A DNA stretch of 64,000 bases from CAZGRP01 sp964527995 (GTDB lineage Bacteria; Zhuqueibacterota; Zhuqueibacteria; Oceanimicrobiales; CAZGRP01): NCBI GenBank assembly GCA_964527995.1, contig CAZGRP010000022.1, positions 1 through 64,000 of the forward strand, in the 5' to 3' direction. Both the position numbers and the translations under genes were made by a program. Below are positions 31,966 to 41,192 of this stretch, in pieces. The notes under the pieces were generated by a model. That model was not told the origin of the DNA, made no database searches, and saw only the letters and a program-made list of their open reading frames with translations. The first letter of the stretch is position 1; each line of letters begins with the position of its first letter.

Positions 31966-33318
31966 ATGAAACGAGGAGTCCTTGTCATCCTGCCATGGCT
32001 GGCCTTGGGAGTACTCCCCGGAGGTTCGCCCTATGCCCAGCCTGTACTCGGTCTGAGCGCCCGGCAGCTCAGCGCTCGGTTCTATGTCGACGTTCTCTAC
32101 TTTCGAGCCGGCAACGGCGAGAAGACGCTCACCGAGGTGTATGTCGAAATCCCATATGCCACCCTCGATTTCGCGAAAACGCCGGACAGAGTCACAGACG
32201 GTGTGCCACTCCCTGCCTTCCAGGCGAGCACGCAGGTAGCCGTCGTCTTTGAAGACCCAGGCGGTAGCGATATCGCTCGCAAAGCCATCGTCGACACCGT
32301 CACAGCAAGCCGTCCGGAGGAAACCCTGTCGAGCGAGCTGGCCCGACAATATTATTTCAGCTTCCAGGTCGATCCTGGGCCTTATCGCCTGCGCGTGCAG
32401 GTCACCGACCAGCTGACGGGCGGCGTCATCTCGGCGACGCGCACCCTGACCGTGCCTTCCTTCCAGGAGCCCCGCCTCCAATTGAGCACCGTCCAGCTGG
32501 CACGTTGGATCCGCATCGCCGACGGGGAGACGATTTTCGAAAAGAACGGCCGTATTGTGTTTCCCAACACCGAGCATACCTACGCTACTGACCTGCCGCG
32601 GCTGTTCGCCTACTTCGAAGCCTATGGTCTCGACTCCGCCTCAGCCCCCGACTCGTTCGAGGTACGCTACACCCTGCAGCACGGCCGCAGAGTGATCCGC
32701 TCGATTCGCCGCCTCTATCCAAAACCTGGAACCAGCGCGGCCCTGAGCGTGCAGTTGCCGATCTCTGACCTCGATCTCGGCGACTACCTCTTGACCGTGA
32801 CTGTGGCGGATCCAGCCAGGCGGCAGCAGGCAACGGCGTCGACTCAGTTTTTCGTCACCCGCTCCTGGAACCAGCTCAGCGATCACGATTTCGAGCAGCT
32901 TCTGGAACAGCTCAGCTACATCGCCACCTCGCAGGAGCTTGTCGCGCTGCGAACGACACCACGCGAGTTTCGCGGTGCCGCCATCGCTGAATTCTGGCGT
33001 CGCCGCGACCCGACGCCCGACACCCCCGAGAACGAAGCTCTGCGTGAGTTCTACCGCCGTATTCGCTACGCCAACCAGAAATTTCACAGCGAAACAGGCG
33101 AGGGCTGGCAAACGGATCAGGGCCGCGTCTACATCGTCCTCGGGCCCCCGGACCAGGTCAGGCAGGAGAAGTTCGAGAGCGGCCGGCCCACCTCCGAGGT
33201 ATGGGAGTACCGCGCCCTGAAGCAGGTGTTTGTCTTCATCGACGAAGAGGGTTTCGGCCAATACCGCCTGACGCAACCGTTCGATGCCACCCAATTCTCG
33301 CTCTGGTTGCCGAACTGA
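31966..33318 (+). CDS. GWxTD-domain secreted protein
   Basis: 450 aa. AAGGAAGGTGG precedes the ATG. A signal peptide ends near residue 24 (GGSPYAQP). Two beta-sandwich-like regions follow, and the C-terminal GWxTD domain is shown by GEGWQTDQGRVYIVLGPPDQ followed by SEVWEY. GWxTD proteins are typical of Calditrichota, Ignavibacteria, Acidobacteria and relatives, and are probably periplasmic or outer-membrane-associated; no activity is established. This is one of the best lineage hints in the window. Only 5 bp separate its stop from the convergent amidase gene. Confidence 0.9.
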   Translation: MKRGVLVILPWLALGVLPGGSPYAQPVLGLSARQLSARFYVDVLYFRAGNGEKTLTEVYVEIPYATLDFAKTPDRVTDGVPLPAFQASTQVAVVFEDPGGSDIARKAIVDTVTASRPEETLSSELARQYYFSFQVDPGPYRLRVQVTDQLTGGVISATRTLTVPSFQEPRLQLSTVQLARWIRIADGETIFEKNGRIVFPNTEHTYATDLPRLFAYFEAYGLDSASAPDSFEVRYTLQHGRRVIRSIRRLYPKPGTSAALSVQLPISDLDLGDYLLTVTVADPARRQQATASTQFFVTRSWNQLSDHDFEQLLEQLSYIATSQELVALRTTPREFRGAAIAEFWRRRDPTPDTPENEALREFYRRIRYANQKFHSETGEGWQTDQGRVYIVLGPPDQVRQEKFESGRPTSEVWEYRALKQVFVFIDEEGFGQYRLTQPFDATQFSLWLPN

Positions 33319-33323
33319 GGCCC

Positions 33324-34883
33324 CTACAGGCCCCAGTCGTACCTCTCTTTGAAGCGAAGGATACTGCGATAGAGGGCCTCCGCAACTTTCTTCTGAAAGG
33401 ATGAGGAGGCCATCATTTTCTCCTCGCGGCGGTTCGAGATGAAAGCGGTTTCGACGAGGATGTTCGGCATGGAAGCCCCGACAAGGACGTAGTACCCAGC
33501 CTGCTTGACACCGCGATCGCGCAGGCCCAATTTCCGCGCCAGCTCCTCCTGCACGATCGCCGCCAGCCCCTGGCTTTCGTGGTTGAAGGAATTCTGTGCC
33601 ATGGCAAGCAGGATGAACTTCTCGTTGGTCAGTCCCTCGTAGGCCGCCCGGCTTCCCTCGTAATGAATCGCGGCGTTCTCCCGTGCCGCCACTTCCAGCG
33701 CCTCTTCTGTCTTTGCCGGTCCGAGAAAGTAGGTGGTCACACCCGAGACCCGCGGACTGCGGTTGGAGTTGGCATGCAGGCTGATAAAGAGCTTGCCCTG
33801 CTCCCGGTTGGCGATGGCGGTACGCTCTTGCAGCGGCACGAAAACGTCCGAGTCTCGCGTCATCACCACACGAATATCGCCGCGCTTTTCGAGGAAGCTC
33901 CGGAGTCTCAAAGCGATCTTGAGCACCACATCCTTTTCGCGAACCCCCCTCTGGCCGATCGCGCCCGGATCGCGGCCGCCGTGGCCGGGGTCGATCACCA
34001 CGGTGTCGATGCGCCAGCGCCGGCGCTCGTTCTCCAGCGCTTTTTCGATGCGCTTGGAATCGACTTTTTCGGACGGCAGGGAGACCCAGATCTCGTTCGT
34101 GGAGGGATTGAAGAGAACCTTGCGGTCGATGATGCTCTTGCGCAACCGAAAAGAAAGATGCGCAATGGTCTCGCCCTGCAGAGGACGAAACTCGCGCACA
34201 ATACCCTTGTTGACTTTCCGCTTGCGCAGTTTTGGATCGAGGCGACCGCCCAACACATCCACATGGAGCCAGTTCTTGGTGACTCGGGTGCTCAACTCCG
34301 CGGGCGCGAATCGGCGCGACGTGGCGATGCGGATGAGCGTGCCATTGGCCTTGGTCTCTACCACGAAGCTGAGGATATTGGGTGTGTGATCGTCTTCGGC
34401 TTTCTCGGGAGAGCCGGTTTCAGCGGGGGCGCGCACACGATCCAGAATCTGCGCCATCTCGCTGGGCAGCACCGAGCGCAGCACGTCGGCAAAGTAGGGC
34501 AGTGGCACAAGTAGGTCAGCACCGGCGTGACGAGTCTCCACCGGCAACTGAACGACGCGCTCGCCGATGATGACAAAAGGATTGCCGGCCGAGACCTTGA
34601 CCTCGTGCTCGCCGATGTAGAGAATGATCTTGCGAGCCTTCTCGCTGTAGTAGGTGCGCACGTTGAGCGCGTCGGCAAACTCCTGTAAGGAGACGAACTT
34701 GATGCCATCGAGATTGTAGATCTGCAAGGACCGCAGGGCATCGCCCAAGGCGGGCTGAGTTTGGTCTGGGGGCTGTGCGATCAGCGGGGTGGTGAGAGTG
34801 GTGAGAAAGGAGAGGACGAAACCGTACGCAACGAGGCGGCGCAGCCGGGAACGCGCCGGCCGGGAACGTGCTGCTGTCTCCAT
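33324..34883 (-). CDS. N-acetylmuramoyl-L-alanine amidase (Amidase_3) with N-terminal AMIN-like domain
   Basis: 519 aa. The ATG at 34883 starts a signal sequence (LVAYGFVLSFLTTLTTPLIA). Residues about 35-270 hold copper-amine-oxidase-N-like and AMIN-like beta domains (VQLPVETRHAGADLLVPLPY). The C-terminal catalytic domain has VVIDPGHGGRDPGAIG, a Glu in GVREKDVVLKIA, FISLHANSN and NILVETAFISN: the two His and two Glu of zinc amidases. It cuts the stem peptide from muramic acid during cell separation. The rhomboid gene upstream ends 20 bp before, so the two are probably co-transcribed. Confidence 0.9.
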   Translation of the reverse strand: METAARSRPARSRLRRLVAYGFVLSFLTTLTTPLIAQPPDQTQPALGDALRSLQIYNLDGIKFVSLQEFADALNVRTYYSEKARKIILYIGEHEVKVSAGNPFVIIGERVVQLPVETRHAGADLLVPLPYFADVLRSVLPSEMAQILDRVRAPAETGSPEKAEDDHTPNILSFVVETKANGTLIRIATSRRFAPAELSTRVTKNWLHVDVLGGRLDPKLRKRKVNKGIVREFRPLQGETIAHLSFRLRKSIIDRKVLFNPSTNEIWVSLPSEKVDSKRIEKALENERRRWRIDTVVIDPGHGGRDPGAIGQRGVREKDVVLKIALRLRSFLEKRGDIRVVMTRDSDVFVPLQERTAIANREQGKLFISLHANSNRSPRVSGVTTYFLGPAKTEEALEVAARENAAIHYEGSRAAYEGLTNEKFILLAMAQNSFNHESQGLAAIVQEELARKLGLRDRGVKQAGYYVLVGASMPNILVETAFISNRREEKMMASSSFQKKVAEALYRSILRFKERYDWGL

Positions 34884-34902
34884 GGCCTGCACGCCTGTCC
34901 GG

Positions 34903-35727
34903 TCAACCCTCCTTTTCCTGGCTCAAATGTTCGCTGGCATCTTTGAGGATGCGCTTTTCCTCGTCCGTCAGGTTGTCGTAGCCGACCTCGTTGATCTTGT
35001 CGAGAATCTCGTCGACGCGCTCGCGCAGGCGCTGGATTTTCTGCCGGCGCCGGGTTTCGCGCATCAACTTGCGGGTTTCAACCTGACGGTGGAGCCAGCG
35101 GCTGAGATAGTCCATGCGCCAATCGAGTTTCATGTAGACGAAGCCGATGAGAATGCCTCCCAGGTGAGCGAGGTTGGCGACTCCAGGTGGCCAGCCGCGG
35201 ACGCTGTTGAAAAATGCCAGTGCCCCAAAAATCATCACCAGGTACTTGGCCTTGATCTGCACCGGAAGCACCAGGAAGAGCAGCAGGGTGATGACGCGGT
35301 TGGGGAACATCACGGCAAAAGCTGTCATCACCCCGTAGATCGCTCCGGAGGCCCCGATCATCGGGATGGTGGAAGAAGCGTTGAAAACGAAATAGAAAAG
35401 GGAAGCGCCGGCGCCGGTGATAAAATAGAGCTTCAGAAATTCCTTCGTTCCCAGATGGCGTTCCACCTCGGTCCCAAACATCCACAGGATGAACATATTG
35501 ATGAGGATATGCCAGACTCCGCCATGCAGGAACATGTAGGTGACAGGCTGCCAGATGTAGAACCGGGTATAGAGGAAGGCAGGGACAAAGCCAAAGAGCG
35601 GCTCAAGCCCGCGTGCGAATTGTTGCAGGATGAAGACGGCGATGGTGGAGACGAGCAGATATTTGATGCCGGTCGTGATGCCGCCGCCGAAGCCAAATTG
35701 CGGATACTGCCTTTCGTAGTACTGCAT
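34903..35727 (-). CDS. Rhomboid-family intramembrane serine protease
   Basis: 274 aa from the ATG at 35727 (MQYYERQYPQFGFGGG); an upstream in-frame ATG would add 23 unlikely residues. Six membrane helices include the L1-loop WQPVTYMFLHGGVWHILINM, catalytic Ser in GASGAIYG and catalytic His in ANLAHLGG. After the membrane core a basic helical tail ends with NEVGYDNLTDEEKRILKDAS, the cytoplasmic appendage common in rhomboids of Bacteroidota-like bacteria. It cleaves transmembrane substrates within the bilayer. Confidence 0.9.
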   Translation of the reverse strand: MQYYERQYPQFGFGGGITTGIKYLLVSTIAVFILQQFARGLEPLFGFVPAFLYTRFYIWQPVTYMFLHGGVWHILINMFILWMFGTEVERHLGTKEFLKLYFITGAGASLFYFVFNASSTIPMIGASGAIYGVMTAFAVMFPNRVITLLLFLVLPVQIKAKYLVMIFGALAFFNSVRGWPPGVANLAHLGGILIGFVYMKLDWRMDYLSRWLHRQVETRKLMRETRRRQKIQRLRERVDEILDKINEVGYDNLTDEEKRILKDASEHLSQEKEG

Positions 35728-35813
35728 AATCTGCTCTGCCAAATGGTGCGTGCCAGCGACCTGCCCACCCTGAATGCGAGGACCAACCGCCCACAAGTCG
35801 CATGAGGATGCAG

Positions 35814-36458
35814 TTACCAGATTCCAAAGCGCAAACCAGCCCGAGCGCCAAAGCCGGAGAGATTCACTTCACGCCGCACCGGCAGGCCTGCCTCATTCTT
35901 ACCGTTGCCTCGACTGACCCTGGAGCTCTGATACAAGACTTCACCGATCAGCGCCGAGCCGCGACTGAGCTTGAAGTAAACGCCGCCGCCGACAAGCCAG
36001 GCAAGGCCCTTGTAGAAACGCGACTCCGAAACGTTCGCGACGTAGTTTTTCTCCGAGTTGAACAGAAACTCACCACCCACGCCGCCCATGGCGTAGTAGC
36101 CGAACACCCGGTTGGAGGGGAGCCCCACGTGGATGGTAGCAAGGATGGGAACGATGGTGGTTGTGTATTCCAGCTCGCGAAGGACCTCCCGCTCGGTGAC
36201 GCCGCTGGAGAAGTCCTGCTCGAGCACGACGGTTTCCCGTGTAAACCGCTTGCGGAAGACGTCCACTTCAATCCCAAAGTCTATCTGCTCGTCGACCGCG
36301 CGTCCCCAGGTGATCCCCACCATCGGTCCTGCCTGGGCATCCTTTGGATTGAAGTAGCCGCCCTTCAGGGAGGTAATCCCAAACCCCTGCGCATGCACCG
36401 TCGCAGCAGTCAGCAGCCAAGACAGGCTCGTCAGGAGCGCATAAAACGAACGCCGCAT
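35814..36458 (-). CDS. Outer-membrane beta-barrel protein
   Basis: 214 aa. A signal peptide (LTSLSWLLTAATVHAQ) is followed by alternating amphipathic strands and a C-terminal GFGARAGLRFGIW ending in an aromatic residue, the usual OmpA/OmpW-like barrel signature of eight strands. No ligand-binding motif is visible. The ribosome site GGAGAG precedes the ATG, and a good promoter lies upstream. Confidence 0.75.
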   Translation of the reverse strand: MRRSFYALLTSLSWLLTAATVHAQGFGITSLKGGYFNPKDAQAGPMVGITWGRAVDEQIDFGIEVDVFRKRFTRETVVLEQDFSSGVTEREVLRELEYTTTIVPILATIHVGLPSNRVFGYYAMGGVGGEFLFNSEKNYVANVSESRFYKGLAWLVGGGVYFKLSRGSALIGEVLYQSSRVSRGNGKNEAGLPVRREVNLSGFGARAGLRFGIW

Positions 36459-36501
36459 GATGCTCTCCGGCTAAATTGATGTACGCGGTGCAAAGTAATT
36501 G

Positions 36502-36530
36502 ACTTTATGAATTCCACTACTAAAAGTCAA
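36502..36530 (-). promoter_or_regulatory. Promoter of the beta-barrel gene
   Basis: Minus-strand TTGACT (36525-36530), 17-bp spacer, TAAAGT (36502-36507), about 45 bp upstream of the ATG at 36458. Confidence 0.6.
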
Positions 36531-36702
36531 GGGAAAAATCCCCGGGCCGCCTCCCCCTTCCCGAGCGATTTCACAGGCCAACATCTTGTCTGCCGCCGAT
36601 CTCTCAGCGCCACACACTGGCCTCCAGAGCCGCCGACATTCGCCTTGCTTTTTAGAGGCAGCATGTTAAATTGGTACAATTGCGGCGCCGTATTCTACTC
36701 AC

Positions 36703-37518
36703 ATGAAACAAAAAATGCACACCATTTATTTTGTCTCCGACGCCCATTTCGGCGTCGACATCAAGGCGGAGGAACAGAGACGCCGCCGCTTCTACGACTT
36801 CCTCGAACATGTTCGGGCAACCGGGCAGGCGCTCTACATCGTTGGAGACCTGTTCGACTTCTGGTTTGAGTACCGTACCGTCATCCCCAAGCATGCCTAC
36901 CCGATCCTGCGGCGCCTTTCTGACCTGGTCGCATCGGAGGTCGAGCTGCACTACTTTGCCGGGAACCATGACCTCTGGCTCGGCGATTTTATCCGCGATC
37001 AGGTAGGGGCACAGGTGCATAGAGACGCCCTGGCCGTCGAACTACAAGGGCTGAAGCTCTATGTGGTCCATGGCGATGGTCTGGCTAAGAGCGATCGTGG
37101 CTATCGCCTCATAAAGCGCGTGTTCCGAAACCGCCTGAACATTTTCCTGTTCGGCTGGCTCCATCCCGACGTCGGCATCCCGCTGGCGCGTGCCCTGTCG
37201 GTGAAAAGTCGGCAAAAAGGCGAAAACCGGCGGGAGCTGGAGTACATCGATTTTGCCAGGACAAAATTCGACGAGGGGTATGACGCCGTGATCATGGGGC
37301 ACACCCACCTGCCGCGGCTCGAGGAGATCGGCGGACATTTTTACGTCAACCTCGGGGACTGGATGGAACACTTCACCTACGGTGTTCTGGAAGAGGGGGC
37401 CTTGCGACTCCAGAACTGGCCCGACTCGCCGGCCCGCCAGGATGAGGCAGCCTCGGCCGAGGACCTCAGCCTGGCCGACGGCGCGGCTGAAGGGAACCGA
37501 TCGTGGCGGGACAGGTAA
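36703..37518 (+). CDS. LpxH-like UDP-2,3-diacylglucosamine diphosphatase (metallophosphoesterase)
   Basis: 271 aa. All calcineurin-like metal motifs are present: FVSDAHFG, GDLFDFW, GNHDLW, VVHGDG and MGHTHLPR. The FDFW and cap region (FRNRLNIFLFGWLHPD) match LpxH, which hydrolyses UDP-2,3-diacyl-GlcN to lipid X in lipid A synthesis. It therefore implies an LPS-type outer membrane. The last 30 residues are acidic and not conserved-looking. PBP1A starts about 120 bp downstream on the same strand. Confidence 0.85.
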   Translation: MKQKMHTIYFVSDAHFGVDIKAEEQRRRRFYDFLEHVRATGQALYIVGDLFDFWFEYRTVIPKHAYPILRRLSDLVASEVELHYFAGNHDLWLGDFIRDQVGAQVHRDALAVELQGLKLYVVHGDGLAKSDRGYRLIKRVFRNRLNIFLFGWLHPDVGIPLARALSVKSRQKGENRRELEYIDFARTKFDEGYDAVIMGHTHLPRLEEIGGHFYVNLGDWMEHFTYGVLEEGALRLQNWPDSPARQDEAASAEDLSLADGAAEGNRSWRDR

Positions 37519-37639
37519 AATTCGCAGGTGGCTGAGGCCATCAGCGAGTCCCACGGGTCAGGCGGGCGCACACGTCGCCGCGGGCTCGCCTCGAGAAGCA
37601 GGAAGCCAACTCGATCAGCACCCGGGGCAGTCGAAGCAC

Positions 37640-39865
37640 ATGAAGCGAAAACGCCGCATCATCACGAACTCGAAGGGAACCTTGAACCTGAACATGTCCC
37701 TCTCCACAAAACTTTCTCGGCGCTCGAAGCTATGGCTCGGCGGCAGTCTGGTGTTTCTTCTTTTGCTTGCCGCCTCAGTCTACATCTACTACCTGAGTCT
37801 CGGTCTTCCCTCCCTGGCTACCCTGGAGCAGTACCGCCCCAAACTTGTCACCAAAGTCTACTCGGCCGACGGCAAGCTGATCAAGGAGTTTTTCGAGGAG
37901 AAACGCACCTTCGCTTCCCTCGATCAGATGCCGGATTATCTTTGGAAAGCGGCGCTCGCCCGCGAGGATCGGGCTTTCTTCCACCACTGGGGCATGAACC
38001 TGAAGCGGCTGGCCAAAGCCGCCTTTGTCGACCTCATTACCCTCAGCAAGAAGCAGGGGGCGAGCACCCTGACCCAGCAACTCGCCCGGCAGCTCTACCT
38101 GAGGTCCACAGCAAAGACCTGGACCCGCAAAATTCGCGAGAGCATCACGGCCCTGCAGATCGAGCGCACTTATACGAAGCCCGAGATACTGGAAATGTAT
38201 CTCAACCACATGTATTTCGGCCACGGGGCCTATGGTGTGGCAGCCGCCTCTCAGCTCTACTTCAACAAGCACGTGCGCGATTTGAGCCTCGAAGAAGCTG
38301 CCATGCTCATCGGCATCCTGCAGCTGCCCGAGAGATATTCGCCCTATGTCAACCCGGAAGTGGCGTTGAAAAAGCGCAACGTCGTGCTCAAGAACATGCT
38401 CGATGTCGGCTACATCGACCAGGCCACGTACGAAGATGCCGTCAACAAGCCGCTCAGCGTTGTGCCGCGCAAACGACAAGACAGCCTCGGAATCGCCCCC
38501 TATTTCACCGAGTGGGTGCGGATTCAATTGCAAAAGAAATACGGCATGGACCTCTATCGCGATGGCCTGTCGGTCTATACCACCCTGGATACGCGCGTGC
38601 AGACCGTGGCCGAGGAGATCACCCAGAGCTGGCTCAACAAACTGCAGAAAGAGATCAACCGCGACCTCCTGAAGTCGGGGAAGGCGAAGCAGTTCTTCGA
38701 CGAAGAGGTGCTGCAAGGACGTTCGCTACGCCAGGCCTTGCGCGACACGGCCTTCGTCGACTCCGTGCTGACAGCGCGGGCGGCCGTGCAGGTGGCCCTG
38801 GTCGCCCTCGATCCGCGTACCGGCCACATCCTGGCCATGATCGGCGGACGGAATTTCGTCGAGTCCAAATTCAACCGCGCCACCCAGGCCAGGCGTCAGC
38901 CTGGTTCGGCCTTCAAGCCGTTCGTCTACACGGCTGCCATCGACAACGGCTACCCGCCTACGACACGCGTTCTGAACCAGCCGGTGGTGGTCTACGAACC
39001 CGATGGCAAGATCTGGAATCCCTCCAACTACGATGGCAGCGTCGGTGGCTTGACGACCTTCCGTGAAGGGTTGGCCCGCTCGATCAACCTGGTGACCATT
39101 CGGGTCGTGCAGGATATCTTGCCCAATGCCGCCGTGGTTGTCGACTACGCCCGGCGTATGGGTCTGACCACGCCCTTGCCGGCCGTGGACGCTATCGCCC
39201 TGGGCGCTGGCGAAGTCATTCCCCTCGAGCTGACGGCCGCTTACGGCGCTTTTGCCAACCAGGGCGTTCTGGTTCAGCCGATCGGCGTGCTTCGGATTGA
39301 GGATCGAAACGGGCGGGTGATCGAAGAAACAGTGCCGCGCAGTCGTGAAGTGCTTCGCAAGGAGACCGCCTACATTATGACCGACATGCTCAAGTCGGTG
39401 ATCACCGAGGGCACCGGCGGCCGAACGCGATGGATGTATCACTTCTACAGACCGGCGGCAGGGAAGACGGGCACGACCAACGATTATACCGATGCCTGGT
39501 TCGTCGGTTTCACGCCGCAGATCGCCGCCGGAGTTTGGGTGGGATTCGACGATCCGCAATTTTCCCTGGGCAAAGGGCGTACCGGCGCCAAGACCGCCTT
39601 GCCCATTTGGGCGCCGTTCATGAAAGCGGCCCACGATACTCTTCAGTTACCTGTGGTCGACTTCCCGATGCCGGAGGGAGTAGTGCGGGTGGCGGTGTGT
39701 GACAGCACCGGATATCTGCCGAATCCGGAGTGCCCGAAGGTGGTGGAGGAAGTGTTCGAGAAGAAGTTGGCCCCGCAAGAGTACTGCCCGATTCACACCT
39801 CTGTCAGCCCGGCCAATCGTTCCGAGCGGTTGCGCGACCGCCGCCGGGCGCGCGTCATCCACTGA
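37640..39865 (+). CDS. Bifunctional penicillin-binding protein 1A (class A PBP)
   Basis: 741 aa from the ATG at 37640 (37694 is an alternative). A short cytoplasmic basic tail and one membrane anchor (LVFLLLLAASVYIYYLSLG) precede the glycosyltransferase domain: EDRAFFHHWGMN and QGASTLTQQLARQLYL. The transpeptidase domain has the active serine in PGSAFKPFVY, the SIN triad (ARSINLVT) and KTGTTNDYTD. It polymerises and cross-links peptidoglycan on the periplasmic face. The 3' end overlaps the convergent phosphorylase gene by 11 bp. Confidence 0.92.
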   Translation: MKRKRRIITNSKGTLNLNMSLSTKLSRRSKLWLGGSLVFLLLLAASVYIYYLSLGLPSLATLEQYRPKLVTKVYSADGKLIKEFFEEKRTFASLDQMPDYLWKAALAREDRAFFHHWGMNLKRLAKAAFVDLITLSKKQGASTLTQQLARQLYLRSTAKTWTRKIRESITALQIERTYTKPEILEMYLNHMYFGHGAYGVAAASQLYFNKHVRDLSLEEAAMLIGILQLPERYSPYVNPEVALKKRNVVLKNMLDVGYIDQATYEDAVNKPLSVVPRKRQDSLGIAPYFTEWVRIQLQKKYGMDLYRDGLSVYTTLDTRVQTVAEEITQSWLNKLQKEINRDLLKSGKAKQFFDEEVLQGRSLRQALRDTAFVDSVLTARAAVQVALVALDPRTGHILAMIGGRNFVESKFNRATQARRQPGSAFKPFVYTAAIDNGYPPTTRVLNQPVVVYEPDGKIWNPSNYDGSVGGLTTFREGLARSINLVTIRVVQDILPNAAVVVDYARRMGLTTPLPAVDAIALGAGEVIPLELTAAYGAFANQGVLVQPIGVLRIEDRNGRVIEETVPRSREVLRKETAYIMTDMLKSVITEGTGGRTRWMYHFYRPAAGKTGTTNDYTDAWFVGFTPQIAAGVWVGFDDPQFSLGKGRTGAKTALPIWAPFMKAAHDTLQLPVVDFPMPEGVVRVAVCDSTGYLPNPECPKVVEEVFEKKLAPQEYCPIHTSVSPANRSERLRDRRRARVIH

Positions 39866-41192
39866 TCTGCCAGGGGTGCTCGCCAGACGAATCTCTGAAT
39901 CCCAGGATCAGATCGGGCTTCCGAGCCTCGCGCTCATCGATCACGAAAGCCTTCCTCAGCTCCCGCGCCGCTCGATGCACCCTGGCGGCATCGTTGCCGA
40001 ACACCTCGGCCAGCGGTGCCCCCGTCGCAACGGCCTCGCCGACCTTGCGGTGCAGAATGATGCCGGCCGTATAATCGACAGGATCTTCCATGCGTTGCCG
40101 GCCAGCCCCAGCCTGCATGGCCAGCCGGCCCACCCAGCGGGCGTCGATTTCGACGATCCACCCTGAGGCATCGGCCTCCACGACCTCCTGGTGCGCTGCC
40201 GCGGGATAGCGCTCGGGATGCTCGACAACGCCGACATCCCCTCCCTGGCGGCTCACCAGCTCGACGAAGCGCTCGAAAGCCTTGCCGCTGTTCAGCGTTG
40301 TTTCCAGCTTCGCCAGGGCTTCAGCTCGTGTGCCGGCGATCTTGCCAAGCACCAACATCTCGGCACCGAGCGCCAGGGTCAACCGCCGGATATCGCTTGG
40401 ACCTTCCCCTCGCAGTGTGTGGATGGCCTCGCGGGCTTCCACCCAGTTGCCGACGGCGAAGCCCAACGGCTGATCCATCTGAGTCAGCAACGCAACGGTT
40501 GGTAGCCCGAAGGCGGTGGCTGTCTCCACCAGGGCATGGGCCAGCTCGTGCGCCTCCTGGCTCTTCTGGAAAATGGCCCCTCGTCCCACCTTGACGTCCA
40601 GAACAAGCGCATCGATGCCCTCGGCAAGCTTCTTGCTGAGAATGCTCCCACAGATCAAAGGGATGGACATCACGGTGGCTGTGGCGTCACGCAAGGCGTA
40701 GAGCTTGCGATCGGCCGGGCAGATGTGATCCGTCTGGCCGATCATGGCGACGCCGATGTCGGCAACCTGGCGCTTGAACGCTGACACAGACAGGCGGGTG
40801 TTGAAGCCGGGGATCGACTCGAGCTTGTCGAGAGTGCCACCGGTGTGGGCCAGACTGCGGCCCGAAATCATCGGCACAGGCACGCCCGCAGCCGCGACCA
40901 GTGGTGCCAGAACCAGCGAGATCTTGTCGCCAACGCCTCCGGTGCTGTGCTTGTCGACTTTCACCCCGGGGATTTCACGCAGGTCCAGAACGTCGCCGGA
41001 ATCGCGCATGAGGCGCGTCAGCTCCAACCGTTCGGGGCGTTCCATGCCCCTGAAGTAGATCGCCATCAACAAGGCGGCAATCTGGTAGTCGGGGATGTTG
41101 CCGTCCACGTATCCTCGAATCAAAAAGTCGAGTTCCTCGGCAGAAAGAGCACCGCCGTCTCTCTTTTTCTCGATCAGCTCTACGACGTTCAT
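39855..41192 (-). CDS. Pyrimidine-nucleoside (thymidine) phosphorylase
   Basis: 445 aa. The family signature SGRSLAHTGGTLDKLE and the phosphate site KHSTGGVGDKISLVLAPL are intact, with the alpha/beta domain containing RDATATVMSIPLICGSILSK. It splits thymidine, deoxyuridine or uridine with phosphate to (deoxy)ribose-1-phosphate. It is the last gene of a four-gene operon; its ATG overlaps the aldolase stop by 4 nt. With the mutase and aldolase it makes a complete deoxynucleoside breakdown route. Confidence 0.92.
   Translation of the reverse strand: MNVVELIEKKRDGGALSAEELDFLIRGYVDGNIPDYQIAALLMAIYFRGMERPERLELTRLMRDSGDVLDLREIPGVKVDKHSTGGVGDKISLVLAPLVAAAGVPVPMISGRSLAHTGGTLDKLESIPGFNTRLSVSAFKRQVADIGVAMIGQTDHICPADRKLYALRDATATVMSIPLICGSILSKKLAEGIDALVLDVKVGRGAIFQKSQEAHELAHALVETATAFGLPTVALLTQMDQPLGFAVGNWVEAREAIHTLRGEGPSDIRRLTLALGAEMLVLGKIAGTRAEALAKLETTLNSGKAFERFVELVSRQGGDVGVVEHPERYPAAAHQEVVEADASGWIVEIDARWVGRLAMQAGAGRQRMEDPVDYTAGIILHRKVGEAVATGAPLAEVFGNDAARVHRAARELRKAFVIDEREARKPDLILGFRDSSGEHPWQISG

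Noticed and set aside
36499..36530. Inverted repeat TTGACTTT...AAAGTCAA considered as an operator or divergent promoter
   Set aside because: One half is the -35 box of the beta-barrel promoter. The other half has no -10 box at the right distance on the plus strand, so symmetry is probably chance.
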